Virus record (IMG/VR): IMGVR_UViG_3300047443_000049
Coordinates: 1 to 23,400 of that record
DNA length: 23,400 nt
DNA from: a virus
Strand: one strand, 5' to 3'
The notes under the pieces: generated by a model
Told to the model about the DNA's origin: nothing
Databases searched by the model: none
What the model saw: the letters and a program-made list of their open reading frames with translations, nothing else
In this document: piece after piece, positions 5,806 to 13,850 of the stretch
Layout of the letters: every line of letters begins with the position of its first letter
Position numbering within the stretch: position 1 is the stretch's first letter
Program-made: the position numbers and the translations under genes

Positions 5806-7367
5806 TGCCTCTGCCCGCGAGCGGCACCCCGTGGCCGCCCACCGACCCCTGCGTACAGACCGCGCTGGCCGACTGGGACGCCTGGTACTCCGCCGACCCC
5901 GACCAGCTCGAACAGCGCTACCTCAACCGCGGCTCTCAGGGCCTCCCCGAGAACCGCCCCACCCAGTACCGGGGCGGCCTCGTCGGTCGCGTCGCTCGCT
6001 GGTTCTGGGGCAACCCCGTCCCGGACGGCCAGAAGCGCGAGAAGCTCCACATCCCGCTGGCCGGAGACATCGCCCGCACCTCCAGCGACCTGCTGTTCTC
6101 CGAGCCGCCCAAGCTGGTCGTCGACAACAAGGACACCCAGACGCGCCTTGATGAGCTGGTCGACGGCGGCCTACACCCGACGCTCCTGGAGGCCGGCGAA
6201 GTCTGCGCGGCCCTCGGCGGCTCGTACCTGCGCGTGGTGTGGGACGACCAGGTCGCCGACCGCCCGTGGGTCAGCACCGTGGGCGCCGACGCCGCCGCGC
6301 CTGAGTTCGCGTACGGCAAGCTGCGCGCGGTCACCTTCTGGACCGTGGTCCGTGTCGACGGCCGCGAGGTCTGGCGGCACCTGGAGCGCCACGAGCGCGG
6401 CTTCATCCTCAACGGCCTCTACAAAGGCGGCCCAAGCGACCTCGGCAAGCAGATGCCGCTCGACGCGCACCCGGACACCCGGGGCCTGCGCGACATCATG
6501 GACACCAAGGCGCCGAAGAACCTCACCGCGTCGTACGTGCCCAACGTCCGCCCGGCCCGCGCCTGGCGGAACATCCCGGCCGCCGCCTACTGGGGACAGT
6601 CCGACTACCAGGGCATCGAGGGCATCATGGACGCCCTCGACGAGACGTACAGCTCGTGGATGCGGGACGTGCAGAACGGCAAGGGCCGCATCATCGTCGC
6701 GGACTCCCTGCTCCGGTCCAACGGGCCTGGACAGGGTGCCTCCTGGGACGAGGACCGTCGCATCTACTCGGGCCTCAACATGCTCCCTCGCGCAGGCGAC
6801 CCCAACCCGATCACGTCGGTCCAGTTCGAGATCCGCGTCGCCGAGCACCGCGACACCTGCCGGGAGCTGGTCGAGCAGGCCGTACGGCAGGCTGGCTACT
6901 CGGCGAGCACGTTCGGCGAGACCGGCGATGGCGCGGCGATCACCGCGACCGAGATCCGGGCACGGGAGCGGCGCAGCATGGCCACCCGCGCCCGCAAGGC
7001 CCTGTACTGGGGGCCTGGCATCGCCGACATCGTCGCGGCGCAGCTCGCTGTCGAGCAGGGCCTGTTCGGCGTCTCCGGGCTGGACCTGACTCCGCCGTCG
7101 GTGGAGTTCCAGGACTCCATCAGCGACGGGCCCGCCGAGATCGCCGCGACCGCTGCCCTGCTCCGGCAGGCCGAGGCGGCGTCCACGGAGACGCTCGTAC
7201 GGATGAGGAACCCCGACTGGGACGACGCCCAGGTCAAGGCCGAGGTCACTGCGATCAACAGCGAGTCCGGCCGGGCCGTGGCCGACCCCACCCAGACCGG
7301 AGCGGAGGGCGGCGGGCATGCCGGTTTCCCCAGCGATGGCGGAGGACCTGGCAGCGGAGGTCCGTGA
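5805..7367 (+). CDS. Portal protein (SPP1 gp6-like)
   Basis: This is the dodecameric portal through which DNA enters and leaves the capsid (520 residues). Typical features include the early helical segment with WYSADPDQLEQRY (27-39), and KLHIPLAGDIARTSSDLLFSE at 80-100 followed by the clip/stem region. The hallmark GDGAAITATEIRARERRS (374-391) precedes long helices (392-420). The C-terminus is Gly-rich (500-520). The ATG overlaps the terL stop, with GGAGGTGG at 5790-5797 as ribosome site; the frame is open for 14 codons upstream but that lies inside terL. The last 50 bases overlap the next gene. Function follows from motif and position. Confidence 0.95.
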   Translation: MPLPASGTPWPPTDPCVQTALADWDAWYSADPDQLEQRYLNRGSQGLPENRPTQYRGGLVGRVARWFWGNPVPDGQKREKLHIPLAGDIARTSSDLLFSEPPKLVVDNKDTQTRLDELVDGGLHPTLLEAGEVCAALGGSYLRVVWDDQVADRPWVSTVGADAAAPEFAYGKLRAVTFWTVVRVDGREVWRHLERHERGFILNGLYKGGPSDLGKQMPLDAHPDTRGLRDIMDTKAPKNLTASYVPNVRPARAWRNIPAAAYWGQSDYQGIEGIMDALDETYSSWMRDVQNGKGRIIVADSLLRSNGPGQGASWDEDRRIYSGLNMLPRAGDPNPITSVQFEIRVAEHRDTCRELVEQAVRQAGYSASTFGETGDGAAITATEIRARERRSMATRARKALYWGPGIADIVAAQLAVEQGLFGVSGLDLTPPSVEFQDSISDGPAEIAATAALLRQAEAASTETLVRMRNPDWDDAQVKAEVTAINSESGRAVADPTQTGAEGGGHAGFPSDGGGPGSGGP

Positions 7368-8439
7368 CCTCTACGAGGCCGCAGAGTTCGCCCTCCTGGC
7401 CCGCCTCGCGGCGGCGCTGGAATCGGGCATCGAGTCCCCCCGGTGGGCGCAGTTGAAGGCTGCGGCGGTGGGAGACCTGCGCAGCGCGGTCGAGACCATC
7501 TCGGCCGCGCTGCAGCAGGACGCCGATGGCGCTATCGCCCGCGCACTCACCGAGGCGTACGGGCGTGGTCGGCAGGCGGCTGTCGCCGAGCTGGGCGGTC
7601 TGGACATCGGCCGGGAGCTGGCTGCGCGCCGCGCCCTGCCGAATGCCGCGGCCGTCGACCGGCTCGCCGCCTCGATGGCGGACGACACCCGGCCGCTGTA
7701 CCAGCGCATCACGCGCGTCGTCGTGGACACGTACCGGCGTGTCACCGCCCGCGCCTCCGGCACCGTCCTCCTGGGCGCGCAGACCCGCAGGCAGGCCGCA
7801 CAGCAGGCCCTCAACGAGTTCGCCGGGCGAGGGATCAGCGGATTCACTGACCGCGCCGGCCGGAACTGGGACATGGCCAGCTATGCCGAGATGGCCGTGC
7901 GCTCTGTCACCGGCCGCGCCGCAGTCGAGGGCCACATCGACGCGCTCGGTCAGATCGGCGTCGGCCTCGTCATCGTGAGCGACGCGCCGCTGGAGTGCCC
8001 GCTGTGCCGCCCGTGGGAAGGCGAGATCCTGTCGCTGTCGGGCCCGTCCGGTCCGCACACGGTCCGGGAGCGGCACGCGATCGAGCGCAGGCAGACCGTG
8101 GCCGTGCACGTCGTCGGCAGTCTCCTGGAGGCCCGCGCCGCAGGCCTGTTCCACCCGAACTGCCGCCACTCGCTGTCGGCCTACCTCCCGGGCGTCACGA
8201 CGCGCCCGCAGGCGCCCCCGCACCCGCAAGGGGCGACCTACGAAGACACCCAGCAGCAGCGCTACCTCGAACGCCAGGTGCGTGCGTGGAAGCGCCGCAG
8301 TGCTGTGGCCATGGACGACACGGCACGCCGCACGGCGAACGCCCGCGTCCGCGAGTACCAGGCCCGGATCCGCGCACTCACGGCGGACAAGGGCCTGCCA
8401 CGCAAGAGCGCACGCGAGCAGATCGGCTCCGCGCGCTAA
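7318..8439 (+). CDS. Phage minor capsid protein 2 (Phage_min_cap2 / MuF-like)
   Basis: This is a 373-residue minor head protein. Such proteins sit inside the capsid near the portal and may be ejected with DNA. Residues 8-170 are helical. A Cys/His motif follows: SDAPLECPLCRPWEGE (221-236, C227 and C230) and GLFHPNCRHSLSAYLPG (276-292, H279, C282, H284). This pair of motifs is the signature of the Phage_min_cap2 family and could bind zinc. The C-terminal helix (310-373) is basic. The ATG at 7318 follows GGAGGG at 7304-7309 and overlaps the portal gene by 50 bases. No extra toxin or enzyme domain is fused at the C-terminus, unlike some MuF proteins. Confidence 0.9.
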   Translation: MPVSPAMAEDLAAEVRDLYEAAEFALLARLAAALESGIESPRWAQLKAAAVGDLRSAVETISAALQQDADGAIARALTEAYGRGRQAAVAELGGLDIGRELAARRALPNAAAVDRLAASMADDTRPLYQRITRVVVDTYRRVTARASGTVLLGAQTRRQAAQQALNEFAGRGISGFTDRAGRNWDMASYAEMAVRSVTGRAAVEGHIDALGQIGVGLVIVSDAPLECPLCRPWEGEILSLSGPSGPHTVRERHAIERRQTVAVHVVGSLLEARAAGLFHPNCRHSLSAYLPGVTTRPQAPPHPQGATYEDTQQQRYLERQVRAWKRRSAVAMDDTARRTANARVREYQARIRALTADKGLPRKSAREQIGSAR

Positions 8440-8491
8440 CCCAGCCCGGCACGCCGCACGGCAGCCGAGCGACCCGAAAAGGGAGCACATC

Positions 8492-9217
8492 ATGCCCAAG
8501 AAGACCCTGCCGCGTGATCGCAAGGACTACGTCTGGGCCCACCCGTACGGCGTCGGCCCTTTCTCCCCGGTCCTCTACGCGGATGGTGGCGCAGGGGACG
8601 GCGGCGGCTCCGGATCCAACAGCAGCGGCACCGGCGGTGACGGCGGCGCAGGCGCTGGAGGTGATGGCGGCCAGGGCGGCACAGGAGCAGGCGGTGCAGG
8701 CGCTGGCAGCGGCCAGGACGGTGGCGGAGACGCCACTGACTGGAAGGCCGAGGCCCGCAAGTGGGAGCAGCGCGCCAAGGACAACAAGACCGCCGCTGAC
8801 GACCTCGCCGCGCTCAAGGCCTCGCAGATGAGCGACCAGGAGAAGGCCGTCGCCGACGCGGAGAAGAAGGGCCGCACGTCCGCCGCCGCCGACTACGGAC
8901 TCAAGCTCGCTGGCGCCGAGTTCCGCGCCGCCGTCGCAGCCGCAGGCATCGACCTCGGCGAGGCCGCCGAACTCATCGACGTGAACCGCTTCGTCGCCGA
9001 CGACGGCGAAGTCAACGTCGCGGCCATCAAGTCCGCAGTCACCAAGCTCTCCAAGCTCGCGCCCGCAGGCGGCCCCGGCCGGTCCGGAGGCGACTTCGGC
9101 GGCGGCTCCGGCGACCAGGCGGCATCCCTCGACAAGCAGATCGAGGACGCGACCACGAAGCGCGACTTCGCGACCGTCATCCGACTCAAGCGGCAGAAGG
9201 CCGCACAAACCACATGA
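8492..9217 (+). CDS. Capsid scaffolding protein
   Basis: The 241-residue protein directly before the capsid gene fits a scaffold that directs prohead assembly and is then lost. It has a 30-residue basic/aromatic start and an extreme Gly/Ala/Ser-rich disordered stretch at 31-80. A charged coiled coil (83-130, WKAEARKWEQRAKDNKTAAD) follows, then helices at 131-190, a second Gly-rich linker (191-210) and a C-terminal basic helix (215-238) that could bind the shell. ATG 8492 is preceded by GGGAG at 8481-8485; the frame is open further upstream but only inside the previous gene. No protease motif is visible, and no separate capsid protease gene is seen. Confidence 0.88.
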   Translation: MPKKTLPRDRKDYVWAHPYGVGPFSPVLYADGGAGDGGGSGSNSSGTGGDGGAGAGGDGGQGGTGAGGAGAGSGQDGGGDATDWKAEARKWEQRAKDNKTAADDLAALKASQMSDQEKAVADAEKKGRTSAAADYGLKLAGAEFRAAVAAAGIDLGEAAELIDVNRFVADDGEVNVAAIKSAVTKLSKLAPAGGPGRSGGDFGGGSGDQAASLDKQIEDATTKRDFATVIRLKRQKAAQTT

Positions 9218-9231
9218 CCTGAGGAGGCACC

Positions 9232-10431
9232 ATGGCCGGCATCACCGGGATGGGCACTACCTTCAACCTCCCGAACTACGCGGGCGAGCTGTTCGCGCTC
9301 ACCCCCGACGACACCCCGCTACTGTCGGCCATCGGCGGCCTCACCGGCGGCGGCATGACCACCGCCACCGAGTTCGAGTGGCAGACCTACGACCTGCGCG
9401 ACCCGGCGCAGAACGTCCAGGTGGAAGGCGCGACCGCCCCCACCGCCCAGGAGCGGGCCCGCGGCAACGTGCGGAACGTCGCGCAGATCCACCAGTCGAA
9501 GGTGTCCGTCTCGTACACCAAGCAGGCCGCGATCGGTCAGCTGGCGACTCCGGGCTCGGCGCCGTTCCGGAGCGTGGACGGCTCGAACCCGGTCAACAAC
9601 GAGCTGGACTGGCAGGTCGCTCAGGAGCTCAAGAGCATCGCGCTGGACGTGAACTACTCGTTCATCAATGGCGCGTACGCCAACCCGACGTCCAACGCGA
9701 CGGCCCGCAAGACCCGCGGGCTGCTCGCCGCGATCACCACGAACCGGATCGCGAAGGGCGTCACCACCACGGGCGCCAGCTCGGCAACGGACACGATCAC
9801 CTCGACCGCCCACGGCCTGACCGACGGCAACAAGATCGTGTTCACCATCACGGACGTGGCGACGAACATCGTGGCTGGCCGCGTCTACTACGTCGTCAGC
9901 TCGGCGACGAACACCTTCAAGGTCGCGACCTCCCTCGGCGGCACCGCGCTCACCCTGGGCACCGCCACCGGCCTGGCCTACACCAAGCCGTGGGCGACGG
10001 CCCTCACCGGCGATGTCGTCAACGACATGATCCAGCTGGCCTACGACAACGGCGGGATCAGCGAGCAGTTCACGGCCACGCTGCTGTGCAACAGCATCCA
10101 GAAGCGGGCCGTCACCAAGGCCTTCGCGTCGCAGTACGGCCAGTACACGGAGACCTCGCGCAACGTCGGCGGCGTGGCCCTGACGACCGTCGTGACGGAC
10201 TTCGGGACGCTGAACCTGATGATGGACCGGCACATGCCGCAGGACACCATCGCCGCCGTCAGCCTGGAGCAGCTGACCCCGGTCTTCCTCAACGTGCCCG
10301 GCAAGGGCGTGTTCTTCGAGGAGCCCCTCGCCAAGACCGGCGCCTCCGACGAGGTCCAGCTGTACGGCGAGATCGGCCTCAAGTACGGCGCCGAGAAGGC
10401 CCACGCGGTCATGACCGGGCTGGTGGTGTGA
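9232..10431 (+). CDS. Major capsid protein (SU10 type) with inserted beta domain
   Basis: This is the shell-forming protein with HK97 fold (399 residues). The N-terminus (MAGITGMGTTFNLPNYAGEL) and the segments TEFEWQTYDLRDPAQN (46-61) and IHQSKVSVSYTKQAA (86-100) match actinophage members of the SU10-type capsid family. Residues about 177-252 form a beta-rich module (STAHGLTDGNKIVFTITD, then AGRVYYVVSSATNTFKVA) that resembles the FCCH-like domain found in many phage structural proteins. The capsid sequence resumes at DVVNDMIQLAYDNGG. The module probably decorates the capsid surface. GAGGAGG at 9221-9227 is a strong ribosome site, fitting the most abundant protein of the virion. Confidence 0.93.
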   Translation: MAGITGMGTTFNLPNYAGELFALTPDDTPLLSAIGGLTGGGMTTATEFEWQTYDLRDPAQNVQVEGATAPTAQERARGNVRNVAQIHQSKVSVSYTKQAAIGQLATPGSAPFRSVDGSNPVNNELDWQVAQELKSIALDVNYSFINGAYANPTSNATARKTRGLLAAITTNRIAKGVTTTGASSATDTITSTAHGLTDGNKIVFTITDVATNIVAGRVYYVVSSATNTFKVATSLGGTALTLGTATGLAYTKPWATALTGDVVNDMIQLAYDNGGISEQFTATLLCNSIQKRAVTKAFASQYGQYTETSRNVGGVALTTVVTDFGTLNLMMDRHMPQDTIAAVSLEQLTPVFLNVPGKGVFFEEPLAKTGASDEVQLYGEIGLKYGAEKAHAVMTGLVV

Positions 10432-10432
10432 C

Positions 10433-10762
10433 GTGGCGACGTACGAACGAGGCGCCGGCGACCACATCGCCGAGCGGCTGCGGCCGGTCCCCGGCAGCGA
10501 CGAGGAAGCCCGCCTCAATGCCCTCGCCGACGACCCGTCGACGGACTGGCGGCGCATCGACGACGAGCCGCTGACGCCCGCTGACGACGACCCGCCGCCG
10601 CCGTTCATCCCCCCGGGCCCTGCGGACAAGCTGCCGGCGCGCTCGGCTTCCAAGTCCGACTGGGTCGTCTTCGCTGTCGCCCAGGGCATGGACGAGGACC
10701 TGGCCGACAAGGCCACGCGCGACGAGCTGGCCGCGCTCTACCACGACGGAGGTAACCCCTGA
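10433..10762 (+). CDS. Small head protein with SAP/HeH-like C-terminus
   Basis: This is a 109-residue acidic protein after the capsid gene. The N-terminal half is disordered and Pro/Asp-rich (PADDDPPPPFIPPGP around 49-63). The C-terminus (72-105) reads SKSDWVVFAVAQGMDEDLAD then KATRDELAALY, a pattern of two helices like the SAP/HeH motifs often seen in phage proteins between capsid and connector genes. GTG starts two bases after the capsid stop, with no strong ribosome site, so translation is probably coupled. Its role is unknown; it may be a connector-zone or capsid accessory protein. Confidence 0.8.
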   Translation: MATYERGAGDHIAERLRPVPGSDEEARLNALADDPSTDWRRIDDEPLTPADDDPPPPFIPPGPADKLPARSASKSDWVVFAVAQGMDEDLADKATRDELAALYHDGGNP

Positions 10763-11268
10763 TGGCCCTGTCCAACATCATCATGGCGTTCTCGGCGGCG
10801 GCCACGCAGTCGACCGCCCTGGACCTCACCACGGCGACCGCGCCGGTCCAGTACCGCAAGGCCAACACGCTCACCTCCGGCACCGGCGCCAATCAGGCCG
10901 ACCTGATTTTCACCGACACCCGCACCCTCGCCGCGAGCGCCACCGAGGATCTCGACCTGGCGGGCGTCCTCGTCGGCGCCTTCGGGGCGACGCTGACGTT
11001 CGCCCGCGTGAAGGGCCTGTTCATCGTGGCGGCGGCCACGAACACCAACAACGTCAACATCACCCGCCCGGCCGCGAACGGCGTCCCGCTGTTCCTGGCC
11101 GCGTCCGACGGGGTCGCCATCCGGCCTGGTGGATGGTTCGCGATGAGCGCCCCGGACGCCACGGGCTACCCGGTCACCGCGGCGACCGGCGACCTGGTCA
11201 CGCTCACCAACAGCGCGGCCGGCACGTCGGTGACGTACGACGTCATCATCATCGGCTCGTCCGCGTAA
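10762..11268 (+). CDS. Putative capsid decoration or beta-rich virion protein
   Basis: This is a 168-residue protein with alternating small, hydrophobic and Thr/Asn residues. The pattern is all-beta, with few charged residues and no membrane helix. Its start (MALSNIIMAFSAAATQSTAL) is hydrophobic, but the rest reads as strands (VKGLFIVAAATNTNNVNITR; GGWFAMSAPDATGYPV; VTYDVIIIGSSA). The ATG overlaps the previous stop (TGATG) and GGAGG lies at 10749-10753. Position between capsid and head-tail adaptor, together with composition, suggests a shell decoration or cement protein, or a head fibre base. I do not recognise a named family. Confidence 0.75.
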   Translation: MALSNIIMAFSAAATQSTALDLTTATAPVQYRKANTLTSGTGANQADLIFTDTRTLAASATEDLDLAGVLVGAFGATLTFARVKGLFIVAAATNTNNVNITRPAANGVPLFLAASDGVAIRPGGWFAMSAPDATGYPVTAATGDLVTLTNSAAGTSVTYDVIIIGSSA

Positions 11269-11281
11269 GGGGTGATGGCCG

Positions 11282-11701
11282 GTGGCCAGGGTCTACGCAA
11301 CACCGGCCGACCTCGCCGACTACACCGGCACGGCCGCACCCGCCGCCGCCGAGCGGCTGCTTCGGAACGCCTCGACCATGCTGGAGTCTCGCGTCTTCCG
11401 GCTCTGCTGGTTCGTGGCTGACACCACCACGGGCCTACCTACTAACACGATCGTCGCGGGCGCGTTCCGGGACGCGGTGTGCGCACAGGTCGCGTGGTGG
11501 GACGAAGTCGGGGATTCCACCGGTGCGGCTGGCGTCGGCTGGGGCTCGGTGGAGATCGGGTCCGTGAAGCTGGGCCGGTCGGTGACGACCGTCAGCGGCG
11601 ATGCGTCACCGGCCCGTCAGGTCGCGCCTCAGGCGATGGATGCGTTGCTGTCCACCGACCTGACGCCGGACATCTTCGAGCTGGGGTCGGTGTCGTCGTG
11701 A
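11282..11701 (+). CDS. Head-tail adaptor (connector) protein
   Basis: The 139-residue protein fits the SPP1 gp15 / HK97 gp6-like adaptor that docks under the portal. It begins RVYATPADLADYTG and continues with helices AAERLLRNASTMLESRVFR and VAGAFRDAVCAQVAWWDEVGD, then a short beta hairpin (VEIGSVKLGRSVTT) and a C-terminal helix. This layout (helix bundle, beta hairpin, final helix) is standard in the family. The GTG start at 11282 follows AAGGGGTGAT. An ATG at 11274 is in another frame. The stop overlaps the next GTG (GTGA). Confidence 0.82.
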   Translation: MARVYATPADLADYTGTAAPAAAERLLRNASTMLESRVFRLCWFVADTTTGLPTNTIVAGAFRDAVCAQVAWWDEVGDSTGAAGVGWGSVEIGSVKLGRSVTTVSGDASPARQVAPQAMDALLSTDLTPDIFELGSVSS

Positions 11702-12015
11702 GCAGCGTCCCGGGCACGCTGCTGCGCCACGAGGTCACCGTCGAGCCCTACACGGGCGACGGGTCGTACGGGCCGATCTACAGCGCGGCAACGGCCGTCC
11801 GCTGCTTCCTCGACCAGAAGACCCGCATGGTCCGCGACGCGGGGGGCCGGGAGGTCACCAGCAGCTCGACGTTCTACGCCCGCCTCGACACAGTCTGCCC
11901 GGCCGAATCCCGGGTGACGCTGCCTGACGGGCGTCAGACAACCGTCATCGCCGCACTGCGCCGCGACGGCGGCGGCCTGCCCACACCCGACCACCTCGAA
12001 GTGCAACTCCAGTAG
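11698..12015 (+). CDS. Head closure (stopper) protein
   Basis: This is a 105-residue beta-rich protein, the size of SPP1 gp16-like stoppers that plug the connector. It starts MSSVPGTLLRHEVTVEPYTG, continues with AVRCFLDQKTRMVRDAGG and STFYARLDTVCPAESRVTLP, and ends DHLEVQLQ. This order matches the head-closure family. The start overlaps the adaptor stop by four bases with no strong ribosome site, so it relies on coupling. The frame is open upstream but that region is the adaptor gene in another frame. Role is assigned by pattern and gene order. Confidence 0.82.
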   Translation: MSSVPGTLLRHEVTVEPYTGDGSYGPIYSAATAVRCFLDQKTRMVRDAGGREVTSSSTFYARLDTVCPAESRVTLPDGRQTTVIAALRRDGGGLPTPDHLEVQLQ

Positions 12016-12024
12016 GAGGGCGTC

Positions 12025-12375
12025 ATGGCGCAGTACACCCACCTGGACTGGGAAGGTCAACGGCTGTGGACCAGCCGCGGGCAGCGCCTCGCCGGTGAGG
12101 GCCTGGACCTGGCGCTGGAGCACCTCCTGGGCGAGGCCAAGAAGCTCGTGCCGCTCGATGAGGGCACGCTGGAGCGCTCCGGGACAGCCAGCCGCGACGG
12201 CCTCACCGGCGCGGTCAGCTTCGACACCCCGTACGCGGTCCGGCAGCACGAAGAGATGGACTACCGGCACGCTCCCGGCCGCCAGGCCAAGTACCTGGAG
12301 CAGCCCATGAACACCGAGCGCGAGACGCTGCTGCAGCTGATGGCCGTGTCCTGGCGGGACTGGCTGCGCGGCTGA
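12025..12375 (+). CDS. Minor capsid / tail completion protein (Minor_capsid_2-like)
   Basis: This is a 116-residue protein with helix GQRLAGEGLDLALEHLLGEA, the element LVPLDEGTLERSGTASRDG, and the characteristic YAVRQHEEMDYRHAPGRQAK followed by YLEQPM. The last motif is shared with HK97 gp10-like and Minor_capsid_2 neck or tail-completion proteins. It lies in the usual place between head closure and tail terminator. The ATG start follows TAGGAGGG at 12013-12020. No anomalies are seen. Confidence 0.85.
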   Translation: MAQYTHLDWEGQRLWTSRGQRLAGEGLDLALEHLLGEAKKLVPLDEGTLERSGTASRDGLTGAVSFDTPYAVRQHEEMDYRHAPGRQAKYLEQPMNTERETLLQLMAVSWRDWLRG

Positions 12376-12391
12376 CCAACCCCCTTCCCCC

Positions 12392-12407
12392 GCCCGCTCG
12401 CGCGGGC
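12392..12407 (+). terminator. Short GC hairpin between neck genes
   Basis: GCCCGC (12392-12397) and GCGGGC (12402-12407) flank a TCGC loop, 16 bases after the upstream stop. The stem is only six pairs and lacks a T-tract, so it may be an mRNA processing or attenuation element instead of a full terminator. Confidence 0.35.
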
Positions 12408-12433
12408 CCTTCGGCATGCCCGGGAGGTGGTGC

Positions 12434-12868
12434 GTGAGCTACACCACCGACCTCGTCGACGGCATCGCCGCGCTGCTCGCTGACGCCGGACTCGGCGTCT
12501 ACCGCCCGGCCGGCCCCGCCTACACCACGACGGAAACCGGGATCGTCGTCGGCTCCATGCCGGACGCCCCGGAGCGCGTGATCTGCCTGACGCCATACCC
12601 GGTCGACGACTCGGGCATGGCGGAGACCGTCACCGGTCTACAGGTGCGCATGCGGGCGTCCGTGGACCCCCGCCAGGTGATGGCCATGTCGGACGCCGTC
12701 TTCGACCTGCTCGACAACCGCAGCCACTTCCGTCTCGGGTCCGTGCTGGTCGATCTGGCCTGGCGCCAGTCCGAGGCCTCCCTCGGCCTGGACGTCCACG
12801 GGCGGCTGGAGCTGTCCGCGAACTACTACCTGCGCACCCTGCGCGACTCACCCCACCTGTACGAATAA
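12434..12868 (+). CDS. Tail terminator protein
   Basis: The 144-residue protein fits the ring that ends the tail tube and joins it to the head. It starts MSYTTDLVDGIAALLADAGL and contains an alpha/beta pattern with ETGIVVGSMPDAPERVICLT, VTGLQVRMRASVDPRQVMAM and a C-terminal RLELSANYYLRTL. This matches the minor capsid / tail-terminator family that precedes the tube gene in actinophages. GTG 12434 is chosen because GGGAGGTGG lies at 12422-12430; an in-frame ATG at 12416 comes before that site. Confidence 0.85.
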   Translation: MSYTTDLVDGIAALLADAGLGVYRPAGPAYTTTETGIVVGSMPDAPERVICLTPYPVDDSGMAETVTGLQVRMRASVDPRQVMAMSDAVFDLLDNRSHFRLGSVLVDLAWRQSEASLGLDVHGRLELSANYYLRTLRDSPHLYE

Positions 12869-12882
12869 GGAGTTGATGGGCC

Positions 12883-13350
12883 ATGTCGACGCCCACCCCG
12901 GAGACCGCCCTTGCCCGCAGGTGGCGGATGGAGTTCAACATGGGCTCCGTCTCCAGCCCGGACTGGCAGCTGTACCCGGCCGTCACGAACTTCAACTACG
13001 AGACGCCGCCCAACATCGAGGACTCCAGCACCTACGACGATGGCGGATGGGCCGACAACACCAAGACGGGCCAGTCCTGGAGTGTGACGATCACCCACAA
13101 CCGGAAGGCCACGACCGACGCCACCGCCTACCACCCCGTGCACGAGGCCGCCCGCGCCGCATCCCTGGCCTTCGGCGCCGCGTCCGAGGTCGGTGTCCGG
13201 TGGATGGACCGCGACGGCCTCCCCGAGGCCTACCAGGGCATCGCGCTGGTCACGTGGGCCCCGGCGGGCGGTGAGCGCACCGCGCTGGACAAGGTCGCGG
13301 TGACCTTCACGGGCAAGGGCGTCCTCGCACAGATCGACAACCCGCTGTAA
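12883..13350 (+). CDS. Major tail tube protein
   Basis: The 155-residue protein is the repeating subunit of the tail tube. It has the expected beta-rich pattern: RRWRMEFNMGS, YPAVTNFNYETPPNIEDSST, the loop YDDGGWADNTKTG and the strand QSWSVTITHNRKA. The C-terminal strands are YQGIALVTWAPAGGE and DKVAVTFTGKGVLAQI. AAGGAG at 12867-12872 lies ten bases upstream, slightly far. A nearer ATG at 12875 is out of frame. The stop overlaps the next ATG (TAATG). Position between tail terminator and chaperones supports the call. Confidence 0.9.
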   Translation: MSTPTPETALARRWRMEFNMGSVSSPDWQLYPAVTNFNYETPPNIEDSSTYDDGGWADNTKTGQSWSVTITHNRKATTDATAYHPVHEAARAASLAFGAASEVGVRWMDRDGLPEAYQGIALVTWAPAGGERTALDKVAVTFTGKGVLAQIDNPL

Positions 13351-13850
13351 TGGCGATCCGTTTCGAGGCGCTGGAAGACCTCTTCGACGATGCGCTGGAG
13401 CTTCCCGTCGGCGGCAAGACCTACCGCATTCCGTCGCCGTCGGCCGAGGACGGCCTCAGGGTCCAGACGATCACCACCCTCGCCGCCCGGCTCCTTTCCG
13501 GCGGCGAGGCCATCGACACCGAGGCCCTGGACGACGACGAGGAACGCGACCTGTTCCAGCTGTCGCTCGGCCCGGTCTACGACGAGCTGCTCAAGGCTGG
13601 CGTTTCCTTCTCCGTCCTCCGCCACGTCGGCCTGACCGCCATGTTCTGGATCACCAACGGCGTCGAGACCGCCCAGACCTACTGGAAGGCGGCTGGAGAC
13701 CCTTCTCTCCTGGCCCCGAATCGGGAAGCGCGTCGCAAGGCCAAGAAGAGTGGATCGGCCGCGGCGAGCAAGACCCGGTCACGGGGCTCTGGGAGTGGTA
13801 CGAGCGCCCCGCGGGCTACCGCGAGCGCCCGCAAGGCCGCGAAGACCTGA
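13350..13850 (+). CDS. Tail assembly chaperone, short form (gpG-like)
   Basis: This is the 166-residue product of the upstream frame. Residues 1-125 fold as the usual helical chaperone (RFEALEDLFDDALELPVGGK, RVQTITTLAARLLSGGEAID, RHVGLTAMFWITNGVETAQ). The remainder is a Lys/Ser/Arg-rich tail (127-166) that looks like an unstructured run-out. The protein binds the tape measure during tail assembly and is not in the virion. ATG overlaps the tube gene stop. The longer form made by frameshifting is listed separately. Confidence 0.88.
   Translation: MAIRFEALEDLFDDALELPVGGKTYRIPSPSAEDGLRVQTITTLAARLLSGGEAIDTEALDDDEERDLFQLSLGPVYDELLKAGVSFSVLRHVGLTAMFWITNGVETAQTYWKAAGDPSLLAPNREARRKAKKSGSAAASKTRSRGSGSGTSAPRATASARKAAKT

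Noticed and set aside
8575-8760. GGC/GGT-rich stretch as a possible repeat array or CRISPR
   Set aside because: It encodes the Gly-rich disordered part of the scaffold. There are no regular repeats with unique spacers.
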